This document shows, piece by piece, positions 10,501 to 22,170 of a DNA stretch of 64,000 nucleotides. The notes beneath the pieces are model-generated. The model was not told the origin of the DNA. It did no database searches and worked only from the letters and a program-made list of their open reading frames with translations. The stretch is from Hermodice carunculata (Eukaryota > Annelida > Polychaeta > Eunicida > Amphinomidae). The number at the start of each line of letters is the position of its first letter. Within the stretch, counting starts at the first letter, position 1. The position numbers and the translations under genes were made by a program. The DNA is taken from positions 84,548,199 through 84,612,198 of the forward strand of contig OZ026622.1 of NCBI GenBank assembly GCA_964020975.1. Reading direction: 5' to 3'.

Positions 10501-12218
10501 AAAGGACAAGAGTAGTACCATTTAATATTTACAACTTTTGAAGGCATACAGACAGAATTGCTTTGAAGCAAATCTTCTTTTCTAGTTCCGTATATTCTGT
10601 TTCACACACGAGGAAAGAAGCACAACACAGTAACAATAGATGGTAAGATGTGTGCGCATTACATTTCATCTCTGCATATTGTTTTATATTGATTTATAAG
10701 CTCTGGAGTGTGGGTACCAAATATTCATGTATTAAACCATGTGTTATTTTTTATAATGTACAAGTCAATGATGAATTGAAACATACCTACCTGCCTACCT
10801 TAAAGTAGTAAAGATCTAGTGAACTTACCATATTTATGAAAGTATCGTTCCTTTATTGCTGAATATAAACTCTCACTCTATAGCTAATTATCTGCACATT
10901 ATGCGGAGTATGAAGCGTTTCCCAACTTCACTCGAATTATTTTGTTATAACCGATTCGTCCTGTGCCAGTTGTAAACTTATGCCTAGTAATGTGCTCACG
11001 TAGTTTTTCACCTGCACCAGTTTTGTGTACAGTTCGAGACACATGCGTGGAGCTACGTACCGATTGTATTCTAATTGCAAGACACACAGAGAAGAGTTGC
11101 ACTTCAACGGAGATAATTCATAACACATCTGGTGTTTGTGGTTAGCCGGGGATTACACCGTTTAGACAAGCAAAATTTGAAGTTTTGAGTTGAACGTGGT
11201 CTTGCCCTCGAATTTTCCATCAGGGGCTGGCTTTAGTTTCCGTGCCTTTGAAGCCAGAGGTCAGATGCGCTCCGTACATGACATATATCATGACTTGGTG
11301 TTAATTACAAAAACAAAATGAAACTAGCAATATTAATTTCACATCTTGCTTGATGGTTTGACTTTTGCACCCAATAGAGGGCAGAATACACATGGCCTCC
11401 TGGTCGCTTATGGTCAGCACGATGTTAATGCTGCTCAAGAGGTAAAAGGGCTTCGCCACTACTAGGAATAAAGGTGATGTTTGGCCGCTCACTCGATCTT
11501 TTTACAGCAATGGTAGTGTTGAAAGCACTTGAATTGATGACTGATAACACCCAATACTGTCGCCACCAGATTTCGCTGCTGTCTGCCTGCTTCTCACCTC
11601 TTCATCTGGATCGATAAGTCAGAGACTTCGGTATCTGGATAAATCCCACGCGCGGCTCGTTAATTTTTGTCACCATATCTGTTGTACGAACTGATACATC
11701 TAATGACGCGACAACAGAGACTGTACAGCCGAACACCAAAAGTGGCGGAAATCTTTGGTGTGTTATAATGATAGGTTCATTCCTAGTCGACAGTGTCACA
11801 AAACTCACCGGTATACAGAAGCAATAATTTCACAACCATACCATAGATGGCACGACAATTGTGGAGACATTCGCAAAAATTCTTTGGAGAGCAAAGACAT
11901 TAGGTGAGTTACTTGATACCGTTTCACCGTATGTTTTCTTGTGTTACACTATTCTGAGTGCAAGACTATAGTTCAGATGTGCATGAGAATATGAAATGAT
12001 TATGTGTACTTACCACGCCATAAGTCAAGGCGTGGGGATTTAGTTTTCAAATAAACATACCTGCCAACAAAAGTTGACCCATGGTAGCTCCTGCTGAGTT
12101 ACACATTTTGCTTAGTAGTTACATACGTGATAATGCAATCATTCATACTTGGTATTTTGCTCCGTTTGGCTTTGTACATAGCATCACTTTAAGTTAATGA
12201 GTGGCACGATATAGACTA
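10501..12218. other. No gene recognised
   Basis: Short open frames only, none with recognisable protein features. No microsatellite longer than a few units and no clear transposon ends were found. Confidence 0.45.
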
Positions 12219-12379
12219 TTAACTCATTCCATTACGTGTATTTACCAAGATTTAAGACGACAATTGCATATCTAAATTCTTCATGAAAAGAGCTTTCGTT
12301 CAAGTACCAACATGCCTATCGTCTTAAGTCAGTGGTTCTGGCACTGCCTGACAAGTCACCTTAGTATGGAATGAGTTAA
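12219..12379. mobile_element. TTAA-flanked MITE, piggyBac-like
   Basis: A 161-bp segment with TTAA at 12219-12222 and 12376-12379. The ends CTCATTCCATTACG and (reverse-complemented) CTCATTCCATACTA share the first ten bases. The internal TTCAAGTACCAACATGCC recurs as TTCAAGTACCAGCACATC near 56678 and inverted as GTGCTGGTACTTGAATGAAA near 57044, tying these into one family. Non-coding. Confidence 0.65.
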
Positions 12380-14148
12380 CGTGCAACAGCATGTACACCC
12401 CGTAATAAGAAACACCAGTGTTAAAAAGGTACAGTGTAGGCTACAGATATGTAAAAAATTCACTGCTTAACTGAATGTGGTGTAGACAGGAAAGTTACAT
12501 TGCAACTGAGAGTGACTTCTAAAGGGCCATTCTGTATACTTTAATTAAATTACATAGTTCACATCAAAAACGGATCCTTTTGATAGCAACCAATCTTCAT
12601 TGTAGACATCTCAAGAAGAAAACGCATGGGTCTATCGTCACCATTCAAATCGTTTTAATATTAAATAAAATAAACTTTCAAAAAAGTTTTTGAATCACGC
12701 GTTTGTAAAATAATTGTTTTGTACGTCGTTTCTCTAGTCTTCTAATTCTTTAAGAATAAAGCCAAATTTAGAGACACCTTAATGTTTTGTTTGAGGGTAC
12801 ATTTCTAAGATCTTTTGTCAAGAACACACATAAAAGGTGACACGTCCAATATGAAATAACACAAACCTGGAGAGCTTCTGCTTCCATATCATAACTTAAA
12901 TAGACACCCTGAGTCGGGGGAACTTTGGCACCTGGATCATCACCTCTACAGTGAGCTTGGTATTTCAATATGTTTCTTTCACTTCTTGTCACATAAGACG
13001 AGAACAAAACGCCCACTCTTCTTTCCTATGTTCAGATCTGACAAGTTTTGTTATCTCAAAGTGACAGAAATGTTTTGCTCGGCGATATATCATTGTTTTT
13101 AACAGTCTACGTTTGGTCCGCGGAGACCTGAAAACTGATTGAATGCATTATGCAAGCAACATGTTTACGGCCTTATTAATTAACTCGCGACAAAGAGTAG
13201 TAAATTGTTATTTCATCATTGTTTTGCGTGGTACCTTCGGGGCTAATTTACTTAATCACTTCTCTTTGTCAGTTTCAGTATTTGACAATTATGGAAGAAA
13301 AAGAGAGGCTTTGATGAAACGGTGACCATATTCTTAATAGCGTAGTACGATTTTTTTTCTCTTTCCGTCTCCTCTGAAAGAAAAACAATCATAATACCAG
13401 TAGACCTTTGTGAGGGTGATTTGCTTTTGTCTGTTTGGTGTTTTTGGTGAAATCGCATTGAAAATATAACTGATTGTTTGCCCTGGTTTTTGCAGAAAAA
13501 GGTCCGTTCTTGAAGAAAGTGAAATTTATGCAATTTTGTGTTGAAAATTAAGTTGAGAATTCTATCAGTACTATTTCTTGCGGATAGTATCTGGTTTATT
13601 GACGATTATCTGGCATTAAGAAAGTGAGAATCGGATATCGTTTCTCCTCAGACAATGCTCCAACCATCCCACCCAAGCCAAACCGGAAAAATAAAATGAA
13701 AATAGTCTGTACAAGGACTACGACAAATGGATTTCGGTGTGAATAGTCATGTATGTGCAAATATCTCTTCCGCTTTCCAAGTTTGATTCTTGGTGCACAA
13801 CATGACTAATATTTTCGTTACTTTCATTAATGTTTAGGATAACGTAAAAACCACATACTTATCATCAAGACGTCTCCCCGTGTGTCCAATATGACGACCA
13901 CATTGTTTGATCCTTGCCGTATACATGGAAACCGAGCGAGCAACATTTCTTGCATGGCGCGGGCTCGCCGCTTAACCTGCACCAAGATAAACTATTGACC
14001 AAGGACATTTCACTCTGATAGATTTGTTTTGAGTTTTTCTTTGACGATGTACAGTCGAGGTGCGTCAAATTGATCCTAACGGCTGTTTAAATAAGAGTGT
14101 TGAAACTTGTGCAAATTATGAAATCGAGCAGTGTTAACATTTAGTGGC
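12380..14148. other. No gene recognised; one MITE inner-stem fragment
   Basis: No exon or RNA gene is supported. Around 13950-14010 the sequence GCACCAAGATAAACTATTGACC resembles the inner stem shared by the TTAA-element family (compare GCACCAAGGAAAGCTATTGA at 38011), suggesting a decayed copy. Confidence 0.4.
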
Positions 14149-14945
14149 ATTTGGCGATATCGCCAAATGAATGAAGATATCCCTAAATAAATAAATAATC
14201 GAAATTCCTAACTTATGTAGCGATACCGCCAAATAATTTAGCTGTAACAATTTCATTTAGCGATATCGCTAAACCATTTGCACTTCAATTGAATTAGAGA
14301 TACCCATTAATCATTTTGTATTATTGCTAAATGGCACGTATTTTGTCATAAATCTGAGTCTGTAAAGCTGTGTTGCTAAATCATTCAGTAATTAGCTAAA
14401 CATGTGACTGGGGCATGTGTGGTAATGGGCATGTTTGAATTGGGGCAGCGGAGATTCCACAGGAACAGACCGAAATACCGTTATTTCATTGATACGTTAG
14501 ATGTCTTCGCAGACCATAGAAAACCACCAAAACAAGCAGAGAGTTTGAAAAAAGCACGATAAGGTCCCCTTGTAATAACATATATGCAGTTGGACAAGAA
14601 AACATATTTGGAGATATCGCTAATTGATTTATGGATATCTCCAAATGATTTAGCGATATTTCTGAATGCTGTATTAACGGACATCACTAATGATTAAGAA
14701 ATACAATGTTTACAGATATTCTGGACAATATTTGGAGATATTGTTAGATAAGATGTATTAAGCGATAAATCAGTAAGCGGTGTCTCTTAATGAATTTAGC
14801 AATATCGCTTAAACATTTTTGATATCAATGAATGATTTAGCGATATCATTACTTCATGTAACATATCTAAATACCCAGATATATTGTTAAATACTTAACG
14901 TTATCACTAAATAATTATAAAATATCGCTAAGTATGATTACACGT
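14149..14945. repeat. Array of palindromic GCGATATCGC boxes
   Basis: About 800 bp crowded with variants of the palindrome ATTTAGCGATATCGCTAAAT. Perfect examples are ATTTGGCGATATCGCCAAAT at 14149-14168 and TTTAGCGATATCGCTAAA at 14256-14273. A larger inverted pair is ATTTGGAGATAT (14606-14617) with ATATCTCCAAAT (14635-14646). Further partial boxes occur near 14218, 14650, 14730, 14758, 14797, 14836 and 14920. About 14400-14580 lacks boxes. Boxes are spaced irregularly, mostly 25-60 bp apart, and joined by AATGATTTA-like linkers. No open frame crosses the array. Minisatellite or binding-site cluster; function unknown. Confidence 0.8.
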
Positions 14946-14999
14946 TAAAACTGTTCTTCATAAAAAATCGGGTGCCATTGAAATTAAACGTTTTTAGTA

Positions 15000-15345
15000 T
15001 CTTCAAAATTAGATATAGATGCCATAATTAATATCGACATTTACGCATAAGATGAATGTTGAACAAAGGTCGGAGCATTTTATCAGACATTTCAAGTTGA
15101 AAAAATCATCAAAACTGAAAAAGCTAGGGATACAATTTTACTTGTGCTTATATGTCAATATTATTGACTATTGTGCATCTAATGAATATTGAACAAAGTC
15201 GTCACATTTTAGATTATGATTAGAGGCATTTCAAATCTTAAACATCGAACATTTTCAAAGCTATAATTGATAGGGATGCTGTTCTAACGCCTATATTATT
15301 GATTAGTGCATATAAGATATTGAACAAAACTCCTCGGCTTGAAAA
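15000..15345 (+). repeat. Diverged ~143-bp minisatellite units (locus 3)
   Basis: Three diverged units share landmarks with the 54-kb array: TTCAAAATTAGATATAGATG (15002), CATCAAAACTGAAAAAGC (15108) and TTTCAAAGCTATAATTGATA (15252), plus ATGAATRTTGAACAAAG and GTGCATCTAATGAATATTG. The last two landmarks are about 143 bp apart and the first interval is shortened. It follows directly on the palindromic-box array. Confidence 0.6.
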
Positions 15346-17574
15346 ATCTTGCTAGGTACAGACACTTCGAATTTAAAATCTCGAATTTCCTCAAATTTTG
15401 TTTATCAACGTATACTTCTTTTGCTTATTCTCACAAAGAATGCGTACCTTCTATTCTTGTACACAGTAAATGTGTTGCAAAGTATGACTTCCTATCGCAC
15501 AGATAGGCTCCATGGAGCTTAATATTCATGTTACAACGTCCTGCGTTAAATGCACTCAAGTGATATGACATAGTCCCAGTGTGAGGGAACAACAGTGTCC
15601 ACTATACTATACTTTCAAACATTGTAAGATAGCTGGGCGGCCGGGCGGAATGTTCAAAGCAGATTAGATATATATATATATATATCGTATGCAGTTACTT
15701 TCTTTGACTTCTCATACAATGAACACTATTCCATTTTATCCAGACGTGGAAGTTGTAATACATTTTTTTAATGTCTGAGGCCAATGATGATATGTGATTT
15801 TTTATCTAGACCACAAAATAAACGATTTCCCCCAAATGAACGTTCAACAGATATGTAAAGTGTCCCATACCGCCATTGCTTACTTTCTCCTACATAACAA
15901 CACCCCTTCTCGTGCGAGCAGTAGAAATATCTTTTCTCTGCGGCGCTAACACGCTTTGTTCTCCGACTCATAGTTATAGTGGAGGTAGAGTGTGTTTATA
16001 ATGTTCCAGATTCATAAATATCACAAAAACGATGCAAGCCTACTTTACTCTTTTGCTGTAAACTTGTCTTACTGAGAAGTCGGGAGAACTAAAAGGTGAT
16101 AGGCCTAACAGGTATCTTTTTATTTTTGGCAGAAGTAATAAAATTTGTGTTTTGGGTGGTTAGGCCTATACAATTTGGAAAGGAACTAGTGTCTGCAGCT
16201 AATGATGAATATTTCTAAGGTTGAGAGGATCGGTTTAAAACCACCAGTTGCCTTTTATGGGTGACTGCCTGTCTCAAATCAGGAGTGAAATTTCTTTCTT
16301 CACTTTGGTATTGGAAGAAAAATGTTGATGTTTGGCAATTCTGGAATCTCTTTGCTGTCATTGTTGGGTTTGGAATTAATGAATGTGGATCATGTTTTTT
16401 TGTACTATTTCATAGTCAAGCGTTGCGGAGGTAAAGTTAAAAAAAAAGGTTACATTCAACCAAATCTTGCTGATATTTAATTTATGACCTTTGTAATGAT
16501 TAGTCAGACTATTAGAATTTTAACACCCGAACCTATGACACTGGGTGTTAATCTGGTACGTTGTCTGCCTCATTGTCTTGTTGAATCTTCCGGGACAGGG
16601 ACTAAATATTTGAGCAAATTAAGACTTCGAGAAGAGAGTAATGGCGTTCGGAAGATGCCTGCCTGCATGATCGATTCATTCTTATAATGGGCCCGACATA
16701 ACTGCACTTATATTTATTGCATGAATTTTCGATATATTGTGATAAGCTTCTTAATCTCTCGTTGAGTAAGAAAGATATTCACATGATTATGCATTATGCA
16801 GACATTTGAATAGCAACAGCACTTTTCATCCACTTCGTATTTATGCGAAACAAGGGAGCAATCTTTTTTTTTTTTTTCATTTATACCAATGTTTTTATAT
16901 CTGCTTGTCTCAGGTGTTAATGAGTTGGTGTTTCTCGTGGAGCAGTTCAAATAAGATGAAAAGTAAAGCGATAAACAATTTATGAAAATACGGAAATTGT
17001 TATTTCACAACTTCTTTATTCAATCGTATGGTAGGAAAATGTAACAGAAAGCTGCCATATTGTCTTTCTCCAAGGGACCACTGCACACAATGGTAAAACA
17101 TATCGACTGGAACCTACCGCAACACAAAATCCCTCTCACCTACCTTACCATTAACTTTTAATTGTGCTAGATATCAACGGCTCCGTATTACCATAGACAC
17201 TTATGAGAACAGCGTAATGAGGGTTCCACTATTCTATATTGAGTACATTTTACATTATTCAGGCTGAAAAATTAATTTCGCTGGCAGTCCCCGCATTTTT
17301 GTTATTTCTTGTCTGTAATTAATTGGGTATTTTTTATTTATACAGTTTTGGGTGAAACCCAGCTGCATAAGCAGGTCCAATCAATTTGATTACAATGTAC
17401 ATGCTTGTCAAACACGACTGATTTGACAATATTTAACAATACTTATCCTGTTGCTTTTATGAATAAGATAATACAGACATGTTTATCATGTCAGCGAGGA
17501 AATAAGCTACATGTACCAGATTGAACTAGATCTTCATAGACACAAGGAATATATAAAACCAACAAGAGCTGTGG

Positions 17575-17610
<36 letters not shown>

Positions 17611-18507
17611 AGTCCAATGTAATAACATGTATTTTACACATTCTTCAGCCAGTTAACTTTTGACAATCCTACGTCTGCCGACCATCGGTGGCCGTATTCT
17701 CAAAGAATTTGATCTAGTCTTGAATTTGATTCTAAAACTAAATTGACGTGCTTTTGACTGGACTGCTTAAGCATTGGTCAGATGTATGATCACAACTTCC
17801 AGGACTAGCCGATCTATATTTTTACATTTAATATGAGTTTTGTGTTTAACATTTCCGTTTTTATAAATTAATCTTATTTTTGTTCAGTGCTTTATCTTGA
17901 AATCTGGATAAGGATGTGGATCAAATTACTAAGATTAAACCATTATTCTTAAATGTTAATAAGCCAAATAGCCATTTCTGTTGAGCATGTTCGGTGAGGT
18001 ATGCTGCTCTAATACGTTTACAGGACATTCAATACAAACTCCAACCACTTAACATAAAAATGTACATAGGTAAAACACAAAGCTTGGAAAAGAATTGTTG
18101 CAGAAGATAGCTTCATTCATTAAGCAGTTTGCTAGTGTTTGTCGTTATCTATAGGCTATACTGTTTAAATATATCAATGAAATTAGTTCAAGAACTTGAT
18201 AAAAATGAAAAGTTTGATTATGGTTACCCGGGTAACTTAAAAAGTTAAACGAAGAAAGGTCACTTCCTGTGTTGAATAACCTCTGACTTCAGTCAGCCTG
18301 TCTGTGGGCTGGGTTGAGATAGCGATTTCCTTTATTATACGTATTGTGCAATAACCTTAAAACAGATTGATTCACACCAGAATTGATAATACTCTATAAG
18401 ACTGAGCAGTAAGTAATTTGGGATCAAACAAGTTGATTTTAATTTTGATCCTAACTTTGGTATCAAATTAAAACTCCTTGTGACTATGGCCATCGATCAT
18501 GCTTTAA
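15346..18507. other. No gene recognised
   Basis: AT-rich sequence with two short (TA)n tracts (about 15668-15686 and 17576-17606) and a poly-T tract near 16865. Open frames are short and have no recognisable features. Confidence 0.45.
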
Positions 18508-18616
18508 CATACATACATACATACATACATACATACATACATACATACATACACACATACACACATACATACATACATACATACATACATACATACATAC
18601 ATACATACATACATAC
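18508..18616. repeat. (CATA)n microsatellite
   Basis: About 27 CATA units with two CACA interruptions near the middle. Confidence 0.95.
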
Positions 18617-18726
18617 ACTTTGATTTCATTATACTACACTACACGAATCTCAGATGTAGTGAGGTATGTTCATGTACGTTGACGCGAGATGAAAAGTATG
18701 GCGAAGTATTTGGGACCGTGTTTGCC

Positions 18727-18798
18727 AGTGTTGGGTAATTTTTCGATTTTCGGGTGTTTAGACCTTAAGAAACCCGAAAAATGACCCAACAAATGTTC
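18727..18798. repeat. Imperfect hairpin
   Basis: GTGTTGGGTAATTTTTCG on the left and CGAAAAATGACCCAACA on the right are reverse-complementary with one mismatch. The left side carries an extra ATTTTCG duplication, and the loop centres on CTTAAG. Possibly a small palindromic repeat; no target duplication could be identified. Confidence 0.5.
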
Positions 18799-18799
18799 C

Positions 18800-20305
18800 A
18801 ACACCGGCCCAAATGCGAAGCATACAAGATATTTTTCTCACATACCTATTTTGCGTTCTTAATCAGCAAAATTTAATATATTCTTAAGCGACACCAGGTT
18901 CTCCGAATGACGCCATTTTGGGAGACCTACTTTTATAAACTTGAACTTTTATTCATGCGCCAAAACTGCAAACAAGCTTCTTACACCGCGCTGTTATGAA
19001 TGGCATCCACAGTAATCTTTGACTAATAGAGTTTAACTAAAAAAAGTAGTCAATAGCAAACATGATTGGCCACCTCCATTACACAAGCCTCACGTTATAA
19101 AGCTGTCTCACATGGATAGGGAGCAATAATTGTATTGGCGGTGCAACAATACAAGGGAGTGTGAGACTGAAATCGGTATCATACGGGTACAATGCTTTAG
19201 GTATGTGAAAAACAATAAGAACAGGGAAGCCTAAACCAGAGGAGGCGAGATGAGCCTTTGTTCATAGTTGGTTTAAACATATTTCATTACAACACAATTG
19301 GGAAACAGGGCGGAGCCCTATATTTAGGCGACAGCTCAACAACAGATCGTTTGTAAACGATATTTTTGCAAAGAATTTCCAAGTTGCCACAGTACATTTT
19401 ATTTAAAAAAAAAAAAAAAAAGGGGGGGGGGGTCATATGCATTCATCTGGTTTTATTTTATTCCGATTGATGTAAAGTCCATACTTTTATCCATACTCAA
19501 GACATACCCCACGCGGTTGCCCCAAGGACGCTTAAGATTTCATAATATGAACTCACTTGCACCGGTCAATCACCATCTTCCCGGGCTAAAACTTCATTAC
19601 CTCCATCAGTTGTTGGTTAGACTGTGACGTAGGCCAAGCTAACTTAACATATTTTGTATTTGCTTTCCAGCAAATGTATAATTATTATTATATAATATTT
19701 CCTTTTAACAGTTGTAAACTGAAAAGATGTAACACGGGGTCAAAAATGTTAAGCTCCAAATATACAAATGTCCTTTGTAGGAAAGTATGCACACGAGAAT
19801 GCCTATAGATGTTCAAATTAAATTCATCTCTGTTGGAAATGGGCATATGAAGCTCCACTGTCGTCTCATTACATGTGTGTATGGCTGCATTGTTGTCAAG
19901 CATTAGGTGATTTGCTCCAAGGAAACGTTTCGTCACGCTGCAGGGAAAATGGTTTATCGATCCTTCAAAACAACATTATTTTACGGCATCGCGTTTTTAG
20001 GTTTTTATTCACGATATCCGCGTAATTTAGACATCATTTCAACTGAAAAAGGGAAACACCTTCACACAGCGGGGTTTTTTTTACCCCTAAGTGTGGGCGC
20101 AAATTTGCATTTTTCGGAACTACATTGCTCACGAGGAATATAAAAACTGACTGCGACCATTATCGTAAGCAACAAATCTTACAGTACCTTTTAGGTAGTT
20201 CTCTTCGTGGAGAATATATTTGAATAAACAAAATGCACGTACTTATCTTTTATCACCAGGTTTTTGCGACTGACGGAGAGAAATGACATATAAAGAATTC
20301 AAAAT
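18800..20305. other. No gene recognised
   Basis: Contains a poly-A/poly-G junction at about 19405-19432. No exon or transposon protein is recognised in either strand. Confidence 0.4.
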
Positions 20306-20418
20306 GACAGACACACAGACAGACAGACACAGACAGACGGACAGACAGATAGCTAGACAGACAGATAGATAGATAGATAGACAGATAGATAGATAGATAG
20401 ATAGACCGACAGACAGAC

Positions 20419-20477
<59 letters not shown>
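20306..20477 (-). repeat. (GACA)n(GATA)n compound tract, likely LINE tail
   Basis: A compound tetranucleotide tract, GACA-rich then GATA-rich on the plus strand (TCTA then TCTG on the minus). Read on the minus strand it directly follows ATGGACAATAAAAATC, the expected look of a LINE 3' end carrying a short-unit tail, so it probably began as the tail of the minus-strand LINE at 21.1-22.2 kb. The YLSIYLSI open frames are repeat translations. Confidence 0.8.
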
Positions 20478-20478
<1 letters not shown>

Positions 20479-22170
20479 TTTTATTGTCCATATGAAGAGC
20501 ATGTAAATACAAGCTTCAACAGCTGATATTGCCGATAAAACTCTGCCAGATGCATGTAAAACAAGCCACAATGAATACACACACCTTTTGTGTCTTACAT
20601 TCAACATGCTAAAACTCATAAGTACTTCTCTTCCTCTTATATTCTGTTAAACGTTAACTTTCTTTAATATATACGGTCGGTCTTCCATAGCAAGGTTCCA
20701 TATACTTTGTGGAAAGTATGTTACCATGCTGTGTAGCGCCAACTACATGCATGTCGCCTGAAGGTGGCTACAGATAACTTCTAGTTTCAACCTTTTTGCA
20801 GACGGCTGGATATGAACACAACTCACTTCATTCATGCAGCGAAAATATCACGTGATAGGAACAGGTGCTGCTACCAGACAGAACAGTGTACATGACATGC
20901 CCCATAGTTGGCATTTTGTAGTGTATGGGGGTCAGATGACTGATACTCCGTTCTTTTCTTTACAAACAGATTCGGATACATTTGTGATTTAGACCGCTTA
21001 TAGCTTATATGTCTTGGTTGCCAGGACCTTAGGTCGCCGGTAAAACAGACGGGGGGCGGGGGGGGGGGGGTGTTGGCTGTTTTCAGCAAGACACAATGTG
21101 ACTGTTGATAATCGCTGAAAACAGAACTGGGCCGATGCTCCTGTAGTTTTTCCCATCTTTAGCCCTTGAAATATTGCTTTCGTCGGGTGGGGTACAAGAA
21201 TGTTTCTTTGTGTGGCAAAGCGCTTTGGTTAGTGACTAATCTCGTCTAGGACATTTATTTGATCGCACAAATAGTTTGGCGCTTGTCCCTGCGCACACTT
21301 AAACATTAATGTTGCAATGTGGAATTTCCGTCTCTCTTTGATAGTCATCCACTTTAAACCTGTCACAATATCTTCTCTTCTCTGGTAGTTATAATCATAG
21401 CTACCCGTGACAATTCTTGCCGCAGCATTCTGCAGTCTCTGTGCACATTTAGAACTGTCTCAGTACGCGTATCCCAAACAGTATCGGCATAATCAATATA
21501 TGGTAAAGTTGTGGAGTTAAAATTATTTCTAATGTTTGTTTGGGTAAAAATTTGCCATTTTATTGGTGTGCATTTACCATGTTAAACCATTATCTCCATA
21601 AACACCTAAATATTTAACACAATTAACCTGGTTAACTGCTTGACCATGTAAGTAAACCACCAAATTATCTTTAGCATTTCTTTTTCCGTTTTTTAACATA
21701 GAATAGGACTTATTTGCATTAATCGCCTATCTATTGCACTTATACCAGTGGGCGACTTCACTTAGGACGAGCTGCAGTGTTTTAGTCACTTCATTAACTG
21801 ATTCTCCTGTTGTATAAAAGATCGAATCATCACCAAATAAATTGCATGAGACATAATTTACATATTGCACTAAATCATTGACGTAAATTAGGAATAACAC
21901 AGGACCAAGGGTCGACCCTTGAGAGACCCCTATGTTGAGCACTTGTTGATCAGATTTAATATTCCATTACACGATACTACTTGTTTTCTATTGCACATTA
22001 TAAAGAAAACTACGCCAGTTCATTGTCCGCGATACCAATTTTTTAGTTTTTTCTTTAAAATGTCGTGATTTATGGTATCAAAACATTTGTGAATGTCGAG
22101 GAAACATATAGCTGTAATAAGATCATTATTTAAATTTGTAAACAAGTCGTCAGGATGAAGTAGCCAATAG
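20478..22170 (-). mobile_element. 5'-truncated LINE, reverse transcriptase to tail
   Basis: Minus strand, reading from 22170 down. ICFLDIHKCFDTINHDILKK is RT motif A; GVSQGSTLGPVLFLIYVNDL (about 21932-21870) is the block before the active site; FGDDS (21837-21823) replaces the usual Y/FADD; AINANKSYSMLKNG and VKYLGVYGDNGLTW follow. Then come YIDYADTVWD and LQNAAARIVTGSYDYN, and WMTIKERRKFHIATLMFKCA with QAPNYL, the standard post-RT region of Jockey/CR1/L2-type LINEs. At least three in-frame stops and one or more frameshifts are present, so it is inactive. The endonuclease is missing (5' truncation near 22170). The 3' UTR runs to the TCTA tail at 20477. Exact clade not determined. Confidence 0.85.
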
